A stretch of DNA of 64,000 nt, from assembly GCF_000006565.2 (NCBI RefSeq), contig NC_031472.1:1207227-1271226 (forward strand), given 5' to 3'. Below are positions 12,407-25,500 of the stretch, one piece after another. A program made the position numbers and the translations under genes. The notes below the pieces were generated by a model, which had not been told where the DNA came from, did not search any database, and saw only the letters and a list, made by a program, of their open reading frames with translations. Position 1 is the stretch's first letter. Every line of letters begins with the position of its first letter. This DNA comes from Toxoplasma gondii ME49 (taxonomy: Eukaryota; Apicomplexa; Conoidasida; Eucoccidiorida; Sarcocystidae).

Positions 12407-15400
12407 TCATGGGGATTTAGCACCGGCAAGCAGATCCGCATTGATGCATGCGAGACGCGCTTTCGCAAGCTGAAGAGTTTGGTGGAGGAGCAAGAAAACT
12501 CGCAGACGCTGAATTTCCTCCAGACTAACAGCCCTACTGAGGCCATCCAGCTGCTCGAGGCATCGCAACGCATTGCCTAGATGCCCTGAGAAGACAGTGA
12601 AAACCGCAACGGAGGAGCTAAAATGCAACATATTCAAACCCTTTAAGTATGCACACTTTAGCGAGGCGAATCGAGCATGACTGCGAAGAACAATCCATAC
12701 GCGGATCACTCGAGCGTTACCCTTTCTGACAGAACTGACATTTGCTCGCATCGACACGTCTTGAAGTCGACTGATGTGCGAAGAAAAGAATCACCGCATC
12801 TAGCTTGAACCATGTCCTTTCACAAGCATTGTACATCTCTGGTGACACCTGCACGCATGTCGGAAGGAGGCGCTGTTGACTGTGGACTTCGACAAAATTA
12901 ATTACGAACAAATAGAGATATACGTAATTTGGATGTTTATGAGCCGCTAATACACAATCATCCAACATGTATTTATCTATCGCGGACTTAGTCTAATGAA
13001 CCTTGCTATACTTTACAGATCACATGGCTTCTGGTACCTTGAGATCATCCTAACGGAAAAAGAAGTATGTGTCAAAGACAAGGGGGCGCGTTTCCCCCAT
13101 TGCCCTCGGTTCCTGGAAAACGAACAATCTGCTGTTTACCTCGGTCGACGTAGAAGGAAGCGTAGGAGAGGAGTGCGAGATTTCGCCGAAGCTTGGCAAG
13201 TCCGTCTCGTGATGTGGAGTCGCCTGTACCGGCTGAGCTCTCGCGGTCGTTCAGAGCCGATTCAGCATTAATTCCTCCCGCCAGGTCGGCCGCCTCCGCT
13301 ACAGCTCTGCTCGGGTCTGCACTCGTTTCCGGATCGATTGGCGGCGGGTGCGGCTCCAGGACGTAGAACCACGAGAAGGCTCTGGCGAGGAGATGTCCGA
13401 AAATCCCCGAATGCGGAGGGATGAATGCTGCCTGGATGCACTCACGCAAATTCTTCTTGATCGACACCTACGCACGAAACCCAAGACAGGAGAGTCGGAG
13501 AACAATGAAACACGGCAGAATGCTCCACTCAACTCCTCAAACACGTGCCGCTGTTCCCGCCAAACCAAACAGAGCAACAGACAGGCATCACGACATTTGT
13601 GCGGGTTCAATAGCCTACTGGTCGTTGGCAACAACATCCAGCTTCCGTTTCTTGAGAATCCTTGTCACCAGCCCGATCCAGGCTTGTCGAGTTCCTCTCT
13701 GTTTAGCTCAGTGCGCGCTTAAGATCATACCAAACGTGTTCACTGGGGTTCTCCCTGTGGCCCCTCGTTTCCCCGTCGGTCACCCAACGCTTCACCAAAG
13801 CGTTCTTAAAACGGGGAACGAGAAACAAAGGCTCCTGGGGACTCTCACTTTCAAGTCACCAGCTGTCGGAACTGGCCGATGCGTCGCTTCGGTGACCTCA
13901 CAGGGGAGACTGTTGAGGGCACTGAACAGGATGGGGTCCAAGCGACTCATCTGCAAACAGCAAAGACGCGACGCAGTGTTGAGAAAGCAACACGTGTTCC
14001 GCCTCGTCACTCGCTTATCCCGCTGACACATCAACCTAAAATAACATCGCGTTCAGCTGACGCTACCATGTGTAGTTGCGGAAATGCTTGCCCATATAAA
14101 CTCAGAGAAAGCAAAATCCACTGTCCCACCTCTCTCTTTATATAGTGCATTTCTACAGTTTTACCACACTTGTAGAATTCTTTGTAATCTGCGTATCGAC
14201 CGCAAAGCCATTCACACTGACGGGGAGTCGGCGAGAGTTCTCCGCTCCTCCAGACTTGAAACTGCATATTGCTCCAACCCGGCAGATATCGTCTCTGGAC
14301 TGCCGGACACTGTGCCTTCGCCCATTCCCTGCTTGCCCGTGCTTGTTTTGCTTCAAACGTGATGCCCCAACACATACGGTAAGAGCTATATGTTGACTTC
14401 AACAAGCATTTTGCCCCCGTTTAGTGTCTTCTCTCTTATTGTAGAGCGGACTTCCACTCTAGCTATGTGCATTGTTTCTTCTCTCACACAGAGTACAGCT
14501 TGCTGAGCCGGCTTCAGGGCGTTTAGGTTATCTGTTTGACAATGTCTCGCACTATCGACGTTCACGTTCGAACGGGAAACACATGTCTTTCCGCGCAGAT
14601 GCGCGGAAAAGCGAGACCCTTCGGGTCATATTCGACGAAACTTGTACACCCTGCGGCCTGCTCGCCACGCATAAAACATGAGAATCTTTCAGCGTATGGA
14701 GAGGAGAAACGCCAGCCTCTCCGCGTGTCTCACTTCTTGAAGTTTTTTCAGTTGTGGAAGAACAGGAGCTGACATCTCCAGGGCGTTGTCGATTTCCGCG
14801 ACAACACTCATCAGACTGTTCACCGCCTGGGCCTGTTGAGCTCGCAGGGACAACGCGTCGAAGGCCTGGACAGAAGGAAGCCACACAGGAGACCTAAAGA
14901 GTGCCTTTTTGGAAACAACGCACAACGACGTCTTCCAGCACGAAGGACCTAGATCACCGAATCGGCACTTTCCCCTATGTCATGCACACACAGCACTAGC
15001 GATGTGGAACACCCTAACTGTTGAAAAAATGAAAATCCAACACTCTACGCTGTCTTAAGTGCCATCACTATAGGGACTGGACTTAACCGACTACTCCGTT
15101 CTAGTGCCGGAGTTCTTGCTTCACAGCCTGTGACGCTACAGGGGCATGTCGTGAGATTAGGGTAAACGAAATCCGACAGAAGACAACGATGTGCACGTAG
15201 CGAGAAGGCGAAGGCCGTGCACACATGAGGAAGACAGAACGCGTCTACATATACATCTATAAGCTTAAAGACACACAGGAGAGCCCGACAACGCGAAAAG
15301 AGAGAGAAAAATAGTAGACATTTGGGATTACGTGATGGATGGGGAGACGCAAAAATGGGTTATGGCCACGAAGCACACGTGCCACGGAGGTAGAGCAGCG

Positions 15401-18400
15401 AACGCGTAAAGCAAAGAAAGAGTCACTTACAGCATGAAGACCCAAGACCTGGCCCTCGAGTTCAACAAGATCCAAAACCATCTGACGTCGTTCTTGTGCT
15501 TCGCGTTCATCTCGCAGCTCACACTGCACTTTCAACTCTTCTGCCAATCGCCGATTCGCAGACTCCTGAGAGAAAAAAGGAAGCAAAAAACACATTCAGT
15601 CCTACGTTACCAACGCTCCAGAAACCGAACCATACTTTTAAAAAGGACAGAATAAAATCTTCAATGTTCTTACAAACCGCACGTTATTTCACCAGATATC
15701 TACTCTGCAACACTCTGCGTGCGTGTGTTGCCAATATGGCATCGGCTCCTCGAGACAGCGAAGAATGTCAGATTTTAGTATCGTACGACGTTTGTAACAC
15801 TTTAAATGAACTCTTCCCGGTATACGTTCGTCTGAAGGTTTCTGATCTGTACATTCGAGATTCCTGAGTGTAACTACTCTCGAAAGGACTCGGCTACGTC
15901 GATAGACAGGCGGCCTTCATAGTGACAAATCTACATCTAGAGGAAGATGCTAGCTCGTGATATGCCGCAGTGAAAACCACGCTTGCCACAAGGAAGATCC
16001 AGAGAGGTAGTGCACGCTGTTTCCTCCTTTTGTACGGTGCATATAAACACGGTGACGGACTCTGTAGCAGAGATTTTTGCTTTGAAGAAAACAGGACTCT
16101 GACCTTCCTTAGGCATTTGCCAGATACAGCTTCCTCTTCGCAGCATCCTTCACGCAGGTACACCTACACATACCGTCTGTGGCAAGCTTGACGGACACTC
16201 ACACGAGCAACTTCTCCTTACTTCAATTTCCTTCGCTTTGGCGAGGACCAAACGCTCGACAGTCTCCGCTGCGCGCCCACGTTCCTAAAACAACAGAGAT
16301 AACGAACGAACGTGCGAGTCAACAAGCTGTCACGAGACTTTCACGGACCCTACAATCTCTGAATCGAAAATGGTTGACAAGGCACCTTGCGAATGCCGCG
16401 CTATATCGGATCCAGGCAGTTCTTGGAAGGAGCAACTGCTCACGTCACATTCTACATGATTTGAGAACTCCTGTGCAATGGCAGAACTTACCAGAACCAT
16501 CCGTAATTTCTACAGGCCTCGTTCGCAAAAATACAATCGCGTGTTGGACGAAATCAACTCCCCATGATAAAAACTGTAACATCCATTTAGTATGACTCAG
16601 CGACGAGATACAAACCATGTGACTCTCCACGGCACAGTGTAGACAATGAGGTGCCACAGAGGATTTCGTCTGTTATCGACGACACAAAGGTGATTGTGGA
16701 AGTCGTGACACACATTGATTCAGCTTTCGGAGGAAAAGAAAACGAATTCCGTCAACTAGAGTCGAAACTTATCCGCACTCTTTCGTCGAGTGAGGTCCTC
16801 AATTTTCTATCCCCCTCAAGCAAGTTGAAAGAAACTCGTTAGTTACAATGCATATATATATATATATATATATGCATTTAATGTAGTATTTATCTCCATA
16901 TATATATATATATATATATAGGTATATGGGCAACGGAATCCTCGGAGAGAATGCAGCAATCAACTACTTGACCACGTGTGAAGTAAATCCGTGGCATTTG
17001 CTAACTCTCGAGTTAGCATTTCAGTCCTCTTTAAGATGTAAAGACAGCGGCGGGCATCGCAGCTTTTCCCTGGTGCCTCATACTCACCTTTTCAATTTCG
17101 GTCTTCAATTTCTGGTCGTAGGCAACGGCAACTTCCCCTTGCAACTTTTGCACATCTTCGGCGCGTCGCAGCGCGTCGTACCGGCGTGCAATCGCAAGCT
17201 GAGATGCAAGATCCAAAAGGCGTTCTCGAAGAGCCTCTACGCTCAAATGTCGAATGGCTTCCTTCTCTGCTGAGACAGCCTCCTCCACGCTCATCAGGAC
17301 CGGCGTTGATTGCACGCCTGATATCAACAAAACTGCACTTGCAATTGCATTAGAGCAACTCTGTAGAGGTAGATACCGCTCTTACTGTTGTCCGTTATGC
17401 TCACACGTTAGTGGGGACTGTCAAGTGTATTTCGATACGATGTCTCGCCTGGTTCCACACATACGCGCTGTAGCCACTGTTTTCCTCGCATACGCACCAC
17501 TATGAGGACGAACGAATTTGTGGGGTTCTCACGTCAAGACAGTGACCCCCTTGTACCCCCCGAGAAATACCGACGGAGACAGCCCCGATTATAGCCGTTT
17601 CCTCTGGAAACGCAAGCCGGAGTCGTAACTGGAACTTGTCTCTGTCATCACAATTCGCTTCTCTATGCTGAATTTAGATTCGAGCGCGCCGACAAACTCC
17701 AAGGTGTGCCCGCCGTAGACTCGTAGATGTCATGAGCGTCCTCGAAACCATGCAAACCTTCAAGAGAAGTTGAATACGGTAACAAAGACCCTCGAAACAT
17801 CTGAAAAAAACATCTGAATCACTCGTCAAAAATTGGGTAGTCCGTGCTTCTCAGAAAACCCGTATGAACAATCCCCCTCACTTTTCTCGTGCGTCTCCGT
17901 CGACTCCTTCACAGCGGCTTTGGGTACGGGCTGCGCCTCGACAGTTGACTCCTTAGGAACCTCGCACTTTCCACCGTGTGTCGGCTGCGCTGTCTTCACA
18001 GCCGCGGGCAAGAGGCCAAGAGAACCTTTCTGGCTGTCGGAAAGATGCGATAGGAGCTGGAAAAGCAGCTCCATCTGAAGTTTCTCGTCCTGCGGGGACA
18101 ACTGATCCTGCGTGTTCTGGGTCTTCTGTTCGTCCTTCAGTTGAGACGCTTCTCGCTTCTCCGACAAAACACTCGCGGGGGCGTCGCGCGTCTTGGCCCC
18201 TGCGACCGAGGGGACACTTTCCCGGGCGTCTTCCCCGGGGCTTTTCGGGCTCGACAGTTCAGGGCGAGACAAGGCAGGCTGAGGCAGAGGAGCCGCAGGC
18301 GCCGAAGACGGGAACAGAGGAGGAGTGGGTGAAAGTGCTGGATTTGTTGGAGCGACGATCGCGGGGACGTAGGCGGCAAGGCCGCTTAAACTCAGCAACG

Positions 18401-19824
18401 GGATGACAGTCGCTTCGAGGAATTTCACGACCTCTGGAGCCCTGAGGTGAGGAGACGAGACAAACAAGTGGAGCAGAAACACTCGTGAACGTGGGCGGCG
18501 TCATATACTCGAGTTCAATAGAGCGAAACGTGTGCGTTCGCGCTGACACTGAAGATTTTCCTTCCCGGGAAAACTGTCCGCGCGAATGTTTCCAGACCGT
18601 TTGCAGCGGTGAGACACTCACATCGACGAAACCCTCCGGATACCGAAGAAGTCGTGGGATCTTTTTGCTGTTTCGATATTCTTGTGATTTCACACTGACA
18701 AGGTTCGACCGTGTTGAATGCAACATCTAAACAACAAACGCAAACAGCCAGGTTCATGAGGACGCACGACAGAAATGTTTGCATGTTCAACGAAACAGTA
18801 GTTATCACACAGAGATCCACGTGAATTTGGTACTTCCACAAAACTCCCCCAAATGCGTATCTATACGGAAGGAGGGAGATATTCATATTTGAGTATACAC
18901 GGCAGAACGCATGTGTAGAAGAGTACATGGGGATGAACGGAAGTCCCACCTCGATGCCAATCGGGATTTTAAGACTGTATCTGCGTCCAAGACCACGGCG
19001 GCACCGACAGCTCCAAGTCCCAACAGAACCGCCCCGGCAAGGAATTTAGTGACCGTTCTCCCTGTGCGTCTTTGCTTCATATCCTTTGCCTGTTTATCGG
19101 TCGAAGCTTCTGCGTGAAGCGAGGCGCCGGGTGTAGGTACACCCCGCGTGTTCGGACTGATCGCGGTGCTGTCCCCCGAAACCTTGGTTTCGGCCGCCAG
19201 CTTCGGCGAAGAGAGGCAGAAGAACGGAACGCTTGAAAATCCCGCAGAACGAAATTGTGTGCTCCTCGGGAGAGTGTAGGCCAGCTCCGTGTGGGAACTC
19301 CGACGGGAATGGAAAAGTTCAGCGCAACAATTCGGGTTTCTGCGCACCGCATTTCGTTCCCTTCTCCCCCCGGTCTGGAAGGGTGCACTCCGAGAATCAG
19401 CTAGGTACGGTATTCCACAGACAGGTAAGACGCAAGCAGAAACGGGGAAGTGCTTCTCGCGGAGGCTGGACATGAAAAGACGCCGAACAGGTTGCGACCG
19501 CGAGCTCGAGTCCAGCGTTTTTTTTGTGCCTACAGACACCAGCGTCGAAATGGGAGGGCGCGTGGCGCCTGAACAGATGGAAAACGTCGACATCTTCGGT
19601 TTTCGCGGGGAAAAGCAGCCGTGAATCACGGGGTGGAAGTCCCCGGGGCGAGCACAGAGGTCCGGCCTCCGGGAAGACACCGGCAAGACCGCTGCTTGCC
19701 GGTCTTGTCGGTGGTTTGCCGAGGAGAAAGCGGAGACGAAGAAGAGAAACCGGCGCCAGAAAAAGCCCACGGTAAACACAGGAGCAAGTGTAACTGGAGT
19801 TGAGAACTCGGGAAGAAGGGACAA
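12407..19824 (-). CDS. MIC60: MICOS subunit Mic60 / mitofilin-like protein (about 867 aa, 9 exons)
   Basis: Exons are 19824-18950, 18441-17882, 17317-17088, 16284-16222, 15565-15431, 14865-14734, 13950-13849, 13467-13140 and 12585-12407. All nine join in phase with GT-AG borders. The layout is classic mitofilin: a long basic Ser/Arg-rich N-terminus (likely mitochondrial presequence), one Gly/Ala/Val-rich membrane helix near residues 261-278, a Pro/Ser-rich acidic linker (about 292-480), and a Glu/Lys/Arg coiled coil over four short exons. The C-terminal helical mitofilin core includes AQQAQAVNSLMSVVAEID, an IFGHLLARAFSWFYVL segment and YVDRGHLGNALRCLEQLDG. Mic60 shapes cristae junctions in the inner mitochondrial membrane as the core of MICOS. 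The start is uncertain: Met78 (19593) opens a cleaner presequence. The family call rests on architecture and core motifs. Confidence 0.85.
16847..16920. repeat. two (TA)n microsatellites in a Mic60 intron
   Basis: Alternating TA tracts at about 16852-16873 and 16898-16920. The first is embedded in a perfect palindrome (about 16847-16878) flanked by TGCA/ATGCAT. Confidence 0.9.
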
Positions 19825-22588
19825 ACGGCGAAAAATACGCCCCTCTGTCGTTTGACGGTGTGCCTACTACGGCAGAGACAACGCCCAGCACAGCGAGAGA
19901 AGTGTCCTTGCGGGCAAGACGCAGCTCTGAGCCAGGAGAACTTCGACAGAGGTGTACGGGAAAAACAGTTGAGTTTTGACGAAAGCAAATGGCTTTTCTG
20001 CCCGATGCCGTGTGCAGGTGACTGCCCGATTGGGTCGCGTTGGCCACGTGCTAATTTTTCAGGTCCGCCCCCTGGAAAGGATGTGTGCTGCCAGGGCCGT
20101 CTCAACTAGCACTGCATTTTACGGGATCTCCACTTCAAACGCCTTCGAACTCCCGAAGTTCCTTTCCAACGGAAAAGAGAAGGAAATGCGCAAACCAGAT
20201 GTGCCCATTGCTGTCTCTGCTGCCGCCTGCATGCAACGCAAACGTGAACACGTGTCCACCGACGTTTTCGCAGATGTGCTCCGATGTAAAGGAGACACTA
20301 CGCACAGAAAAAAGAGGCATCAGTCGTGAACATTTGCGGTTCTGAGTGGCTCTCTGGAGGTAGTTGTTCATGTGTCTGCAACATGCAACACAACTGACCA
20401 ATTCAACACTCTGTGCGTCTTGACGGCCACGATAGGAAAGAAAAACGATTGGAGACTGCGCAAGAAAAGCAAGACGTCGCCTTCTTGCGCGTGACCATAC
20501 GGGTCACTCGTCGCTGATTGGCGCATGTCTAAAGAACAAGAGATAAAAGTGGTATACAGCATTCATAAAGAACGTGACTGTATGCATTCCATAATTGGAG
20601 TCGTATTCAGTATCCTAGCTCCGATTTTGTCTGTAGTCGACCTGAGTTACACCAATGTGAATACAAACTGCCATCGAATATAACGGAAAGTTCCTGAATG
20701 TTACAGTGCAAGTTATCCCCTGAGAAAGTATTGGCGGTGTGGTACTGATAGCGTACTGAAAAATGACAAGTCCCTGCTGCGCAGAAGCTGCTGCACCTGA
20801 CCCCTACTAAGAAAACCGAGCGATCCATTTCAGTTACTACACAGAGTCTCCGCGAAATGTTCTTCGACGCTTTGGAAACCAGTGTCATGTGGGAGTCTCC
20901 AACGCTGCAGTCCTCTGCATCTTTGTCACGTCTGTCATACTGTTAGGAGTGAACTTCTGAAGTGCGGGAAAAACACAATCTGATGGTAGTTCCAAGAGGT
21001 TATGCCGAAATAGTACAGATACATGACCTACCTTGCAGCACCCCTGGTATAGAATACAGCGTGAAACAATATGGTATTCTACGCCACCAGCATACCTGTG
21101 CCACAAACACGAAACGGTATCTTCCGAACCCACGACTATGGAACGTGGGAGGGTAAATACCTGATGCTTATAAGCTCCTATGATGGTTGCGAGCTTTCAG
21201 TTGGGATGCAGGAGATACAACGGGAAGGGTAACCTAGACGCAGAATCGTGAGACACGTTGGGGAGAACCGAACGCTTTTTGACAAAAAAGATGCTGCCAC
21301 ATTTGCGATGTACGAACATCAGCTTACATTCACTATGTGCACTGAGGAGCAACTTCAGCGGGCCAGCTGGTGGGTAACATTTATAGGAAGATGCAAATTT
21401 TGCAAAATTAGACTCACACTGTGCTATACTGGAGTTATCCATGCATTCTGAACGCTATCTGAATGCGCTTTGTATTCTGGAAGTACGAGACTGCCACTAC
21501 TGCGTGGCTTTGTTGCCAGCGGCTCAGACGGACGTGTTTTTTTCTTGTACTTCTCTGAAAAACTGAAAGTGTCCGAGACATTGGCAGGGATGTTGGTGCG
21601 CTCACTCTGGCTTAGTGTCTTTCTGTTTTTCGTCAACCAGAGCGCGTGGACTAGTACCGTAGACGGCGGATCCGGCAAACAACGACCTCCAAGATCTAAG
21701 CCAATAGTCGAACGCACAGGATATACTCCCCAGAAAAAGCTTATAAATCATCATGTCTCAGGGATGATTACTCCCAGTACGATGGTGACTACAATGGACA
21801 AACATGAACCGGCGAGGCTTACCGTCCCTGTACAGCTAGGCTGAACACAATATTACGTCACGCAGGCGCACAAACCTGCCTGCATGCGTAACTAATACGA
21901 ATAAACCAATCAACAGGTTTGTCACTATACACGCGCGAATGTCGCGGATGCAGCAAACTAATTAAGACAAACTATCCCTTAGACGTTCTTCACAAACAAG
22001 GATTTACCGAGCCACGATATGAGTACCGACGGATATGCGCGCGTAAACGGCATAGAACATAACAAGAAGGTTTGCTTGGAACTGTGCACAGAGGTACGTA
22101 TTGCCTGACTTAAAAATGAACACGATTGCGCGACAGGAATGCCACTTGTAGCCAGATAGAAATAGGAACTGGCGTTTCCCGTTTCGAAGTGCATGTACGA
22201 TAATTACATCAGTGTAATACCAATAACGTGTGTAGATTTTGTAGTCGTCGGCTTCCTGTTCTGCTCTTGCTCTACGTCTCTCCCCGGAACCGCCGATGAG
22301 ATTCGATAGTTGAGGAAGCTCCACGGTAAGACACAAAAAGCGCCTCCGTGTGACGCGAAAAGAGCGAAACTCGACTATCTGTACAGTCTAACGATTTCCA
22401 CACGAAGTTTGCCGTTCAAGGAATGGAGGAGAAAACCACCGAGCTTCTCACGATGTACAAAGCGCGAAAGGGAAAATCTTGAAAGTGAGTTGCCATCTGT
22501 GGTAGCCTTTCAAAAACTCCCACATCAGGGACTACTCAGGAGTACATACACTTGAGAGCCACGCGGCTGCCCAGCCCGCGCGTGTGGT
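19825..22588. other. spacer between Mic60 start and PrpD stop
   Basis: About 2.8 kb. It should hold the Mic60 promoter and 5' UTR and the 3' UTR of the PrpD gene. No exon chain or protein motif was found on either strand. Confidence 0.5.
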
Positions 22589-25500
22589 TTACTCAATTGG
22601 CGGAAGCTCATTTAACTCCTTGTAGAAGTAGAGAGTTTGGAGGTCATCATTGCTCAGGGTGACGATGCTCTCAAGCTTAGCGATAAAAGCCTGCGCCTCT
22701 TCTTTCCGTAGCGCGATCTCCGACATCATTTGAAATTTATAGCGGAGAACCTTCAAGAGGTCCGACTCGGTATTTGACGCATGCCCAGTAGGGAATACAA
22801 TCCGCGCTAACACAACACAGAAAAGCAGCGGCGGGGAGAATTGAAGACCGCGTCTACCAGCAACTCTGGCGTGGAGAAGTCAGGAGGGGTGAAACAGCGA
22901 AGTGAAACATTTGTAGCCAAAACAGGTGCGGAGTGGCAGAGACAGTTTGAATCACGTATCTCATATGTATTCATTCCGACGGTGGTAATATATATATATA
23001 TATATATATGGATGCACGCTCTCTGGATATATTGTTGTAAGTAGACGTATTGACAGCTGCGACGATTTTTTTGATACAGTGTCACTTTCATTGTTGACCC
23101 CGAGCGACATCTCGGGTACGGATGATCTTATCACTGACAGCACGGCCATTTGGACTGGACGATCGCATGCAGCGGAAGTAGCGAAACGCTTTTCCAGGAA
23201 CTGAAAAGCACCACATCGTCTAGACGCAAGTGGCTCTGGTGATGCGCTGAGATTTTAGACCTTACAGTTGCCTGCACAGATCGCAAAACACCTGTGTCTA
23301 CGCAGAATAACCTTTCTACGAGCATACAACTACACTCATATCTCTCGCCTTACAGCTGTCCAGCGTAGTCCCGTCACTCAACGCGATGCTCACTCTCGAC
23401 GGGATGCCCTCAGGATATTTGGCATCGTACTCTGCGCCGCCATGCTTGAACTGTGTCTTGGTCATGAATGCTCTGTAAAACGGGATACACCCGCGGAAAA
23501 AACACGCGTTCTCCTTCCAGTTTATAAAATTATTCATATTAAACGGAGTGGATGTGAACAACTCTTACACGCATCCCTCGTCGTCGAGTACAGCGCCACC
23601 CCGATGGTGAATTGCAGAAGCCCGTCTCAACGCGATATAGATACATAACAAACCAACAGTCCACATACTTGAATCATGTCAAAACGACGCACAAACACAT
23701 ATATAGAAGTGAAGTCTCATTGAACTTACATGCATAGAACTAAACATATATCTCTATATATGCATTCATTCCAAGAGACTGAGTGGTGTAAAGGCAAAAC
23801 GGCATATTGCGGTGGAACGCCCCCGCTTTTAGAACTATTTGCATGCGCACGCGCCTATCCCCATTAAATCCGCTACTGTTCACCGTACCTTGTGGTTGGA
23901 TTGAAGATGGACTTTTCACTGTAGTCGTATGGCGTGAGCATCAGAGCACACCAGGCATCGCACACATCCGAGGGAACCTCGCGGGCCTCAACTGCTTTCC
24001 TCAAAACTGTCGAGATAATGTACACCTACACAATACCCACAACGAGCCACCACAAGAAGTATTCCCCTACAGAGTTACACATAAATATGTGTATAGAATA
24101 TACATGTATATATATGTAGAGCAGGAAAGAATCACAGGCGGATAGACGTATAAATAGATAGACACAGATTAATGCCCATAGATAGAGAACAGCTCAAGGA
24201 GCCCACAAACAGCGTATGAACATCCGTGCATGTGACGGGAAAGAGAACGACGACGTACTGCAGTGTCTCGGACAGTGCCTCGCTTCGGCCAAGATGCAGT
24301 CAGTCACCCCGGCCTGCCTGTCACCTTCGAGTTCACTTACACACGTGTGCCCAGCTTGCGGTGTATGTACACCCACCATGGAATGGTCAGCAGACTGCCG
24401 AGTCCGAGGGTCGCGCTTGGCTGGGTCTCCAATAATGCTGAACGCGGGCTCGTACGCCGTTATTGTGATCGACTGGATTCGATTTGGGTCGCGATAAATA
24501 ACGGGGTTCGCAGCCAGCAAGCGAAGCAGGCCCTGAAAAAACGTAGGCGTCAAAACAAAAGTCAAACACACACGTGCTTCCGCTTCTGTGCAAACAGATA
24601 TAGAAATGATGATGCAGCTCTGGCAAAGCCCACGGGCACATCTCTGCATAGATCCCGAACGAACTGTGCCATTATTTCTACAGAACGGCAATATATCTAT
24701 ATCTTTATAAGAATATCTATGGAAACGCGGAAGCACATATCTAAGATATATATATATATCTTAGATATGTGCTTCCGAACATGCGCGTATAACAGCTGGG
24801 TGTTCTAGAGCTTCAGGAAAAATGACTGAGGCACACGACAAGAGGCTGTGAGATGCCCGAAAGGGTCGCTAACCTCGAGCGCCCCTGCTGATTGATGTTC
24901 ATACAGTCCGAGCTTGAAATGCATTCTTGCAACGGCAAACTCTTCTCCAGAGTGGGTGAGGACAAGATCGAAAGGCGAGTCTCCTTCGGTTTTCACATTC
25001 TAGAAAAAAACCACAAGAACACATACCGAAGGGACGTCCGAATAGTTCAAACCTTAATTGATGATGGAGTGTGCCCTTTGAACCTGGCTTGAACGGGTCG
25101 AGTGAAAAGAGACCAATACTGATTTCCCACAACAACAAATGACCATATATCATTATGATTCAATAACGGATCGACTCTTTCTCTCAGCACAAGTAGAAAT
25201 GCATATACACGTACATCTGTTTCTGGTTATACGTACACATGGGTGAAGAATCATTTACTCCGTCTTCAGTAAGAAACAACGCGAGCCAGAAAAGCAAGAA
25301 ATGAATCAGAAAGAAGAATTCAACTCGCTACTGTGGAACGTCTGCGCAGCTGACACAGGAATCTCTACAGAGATACACTGACGTCGAAATAAGTACAATG
25401 TATATACATGTGTACTTGTGCAAGAAGTTTAGTCACACCTGTATATGCGGTTATGCATATCAGCACTTTCATATATCACAGATGTATGTATGTATATATA

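Noticed and set aside
17978..18406. Plus-strand 142-aa frame rich in Arg and Gly
   Set aside because: It is antisense to the Pro/Ser-rich second exon of Mic60.
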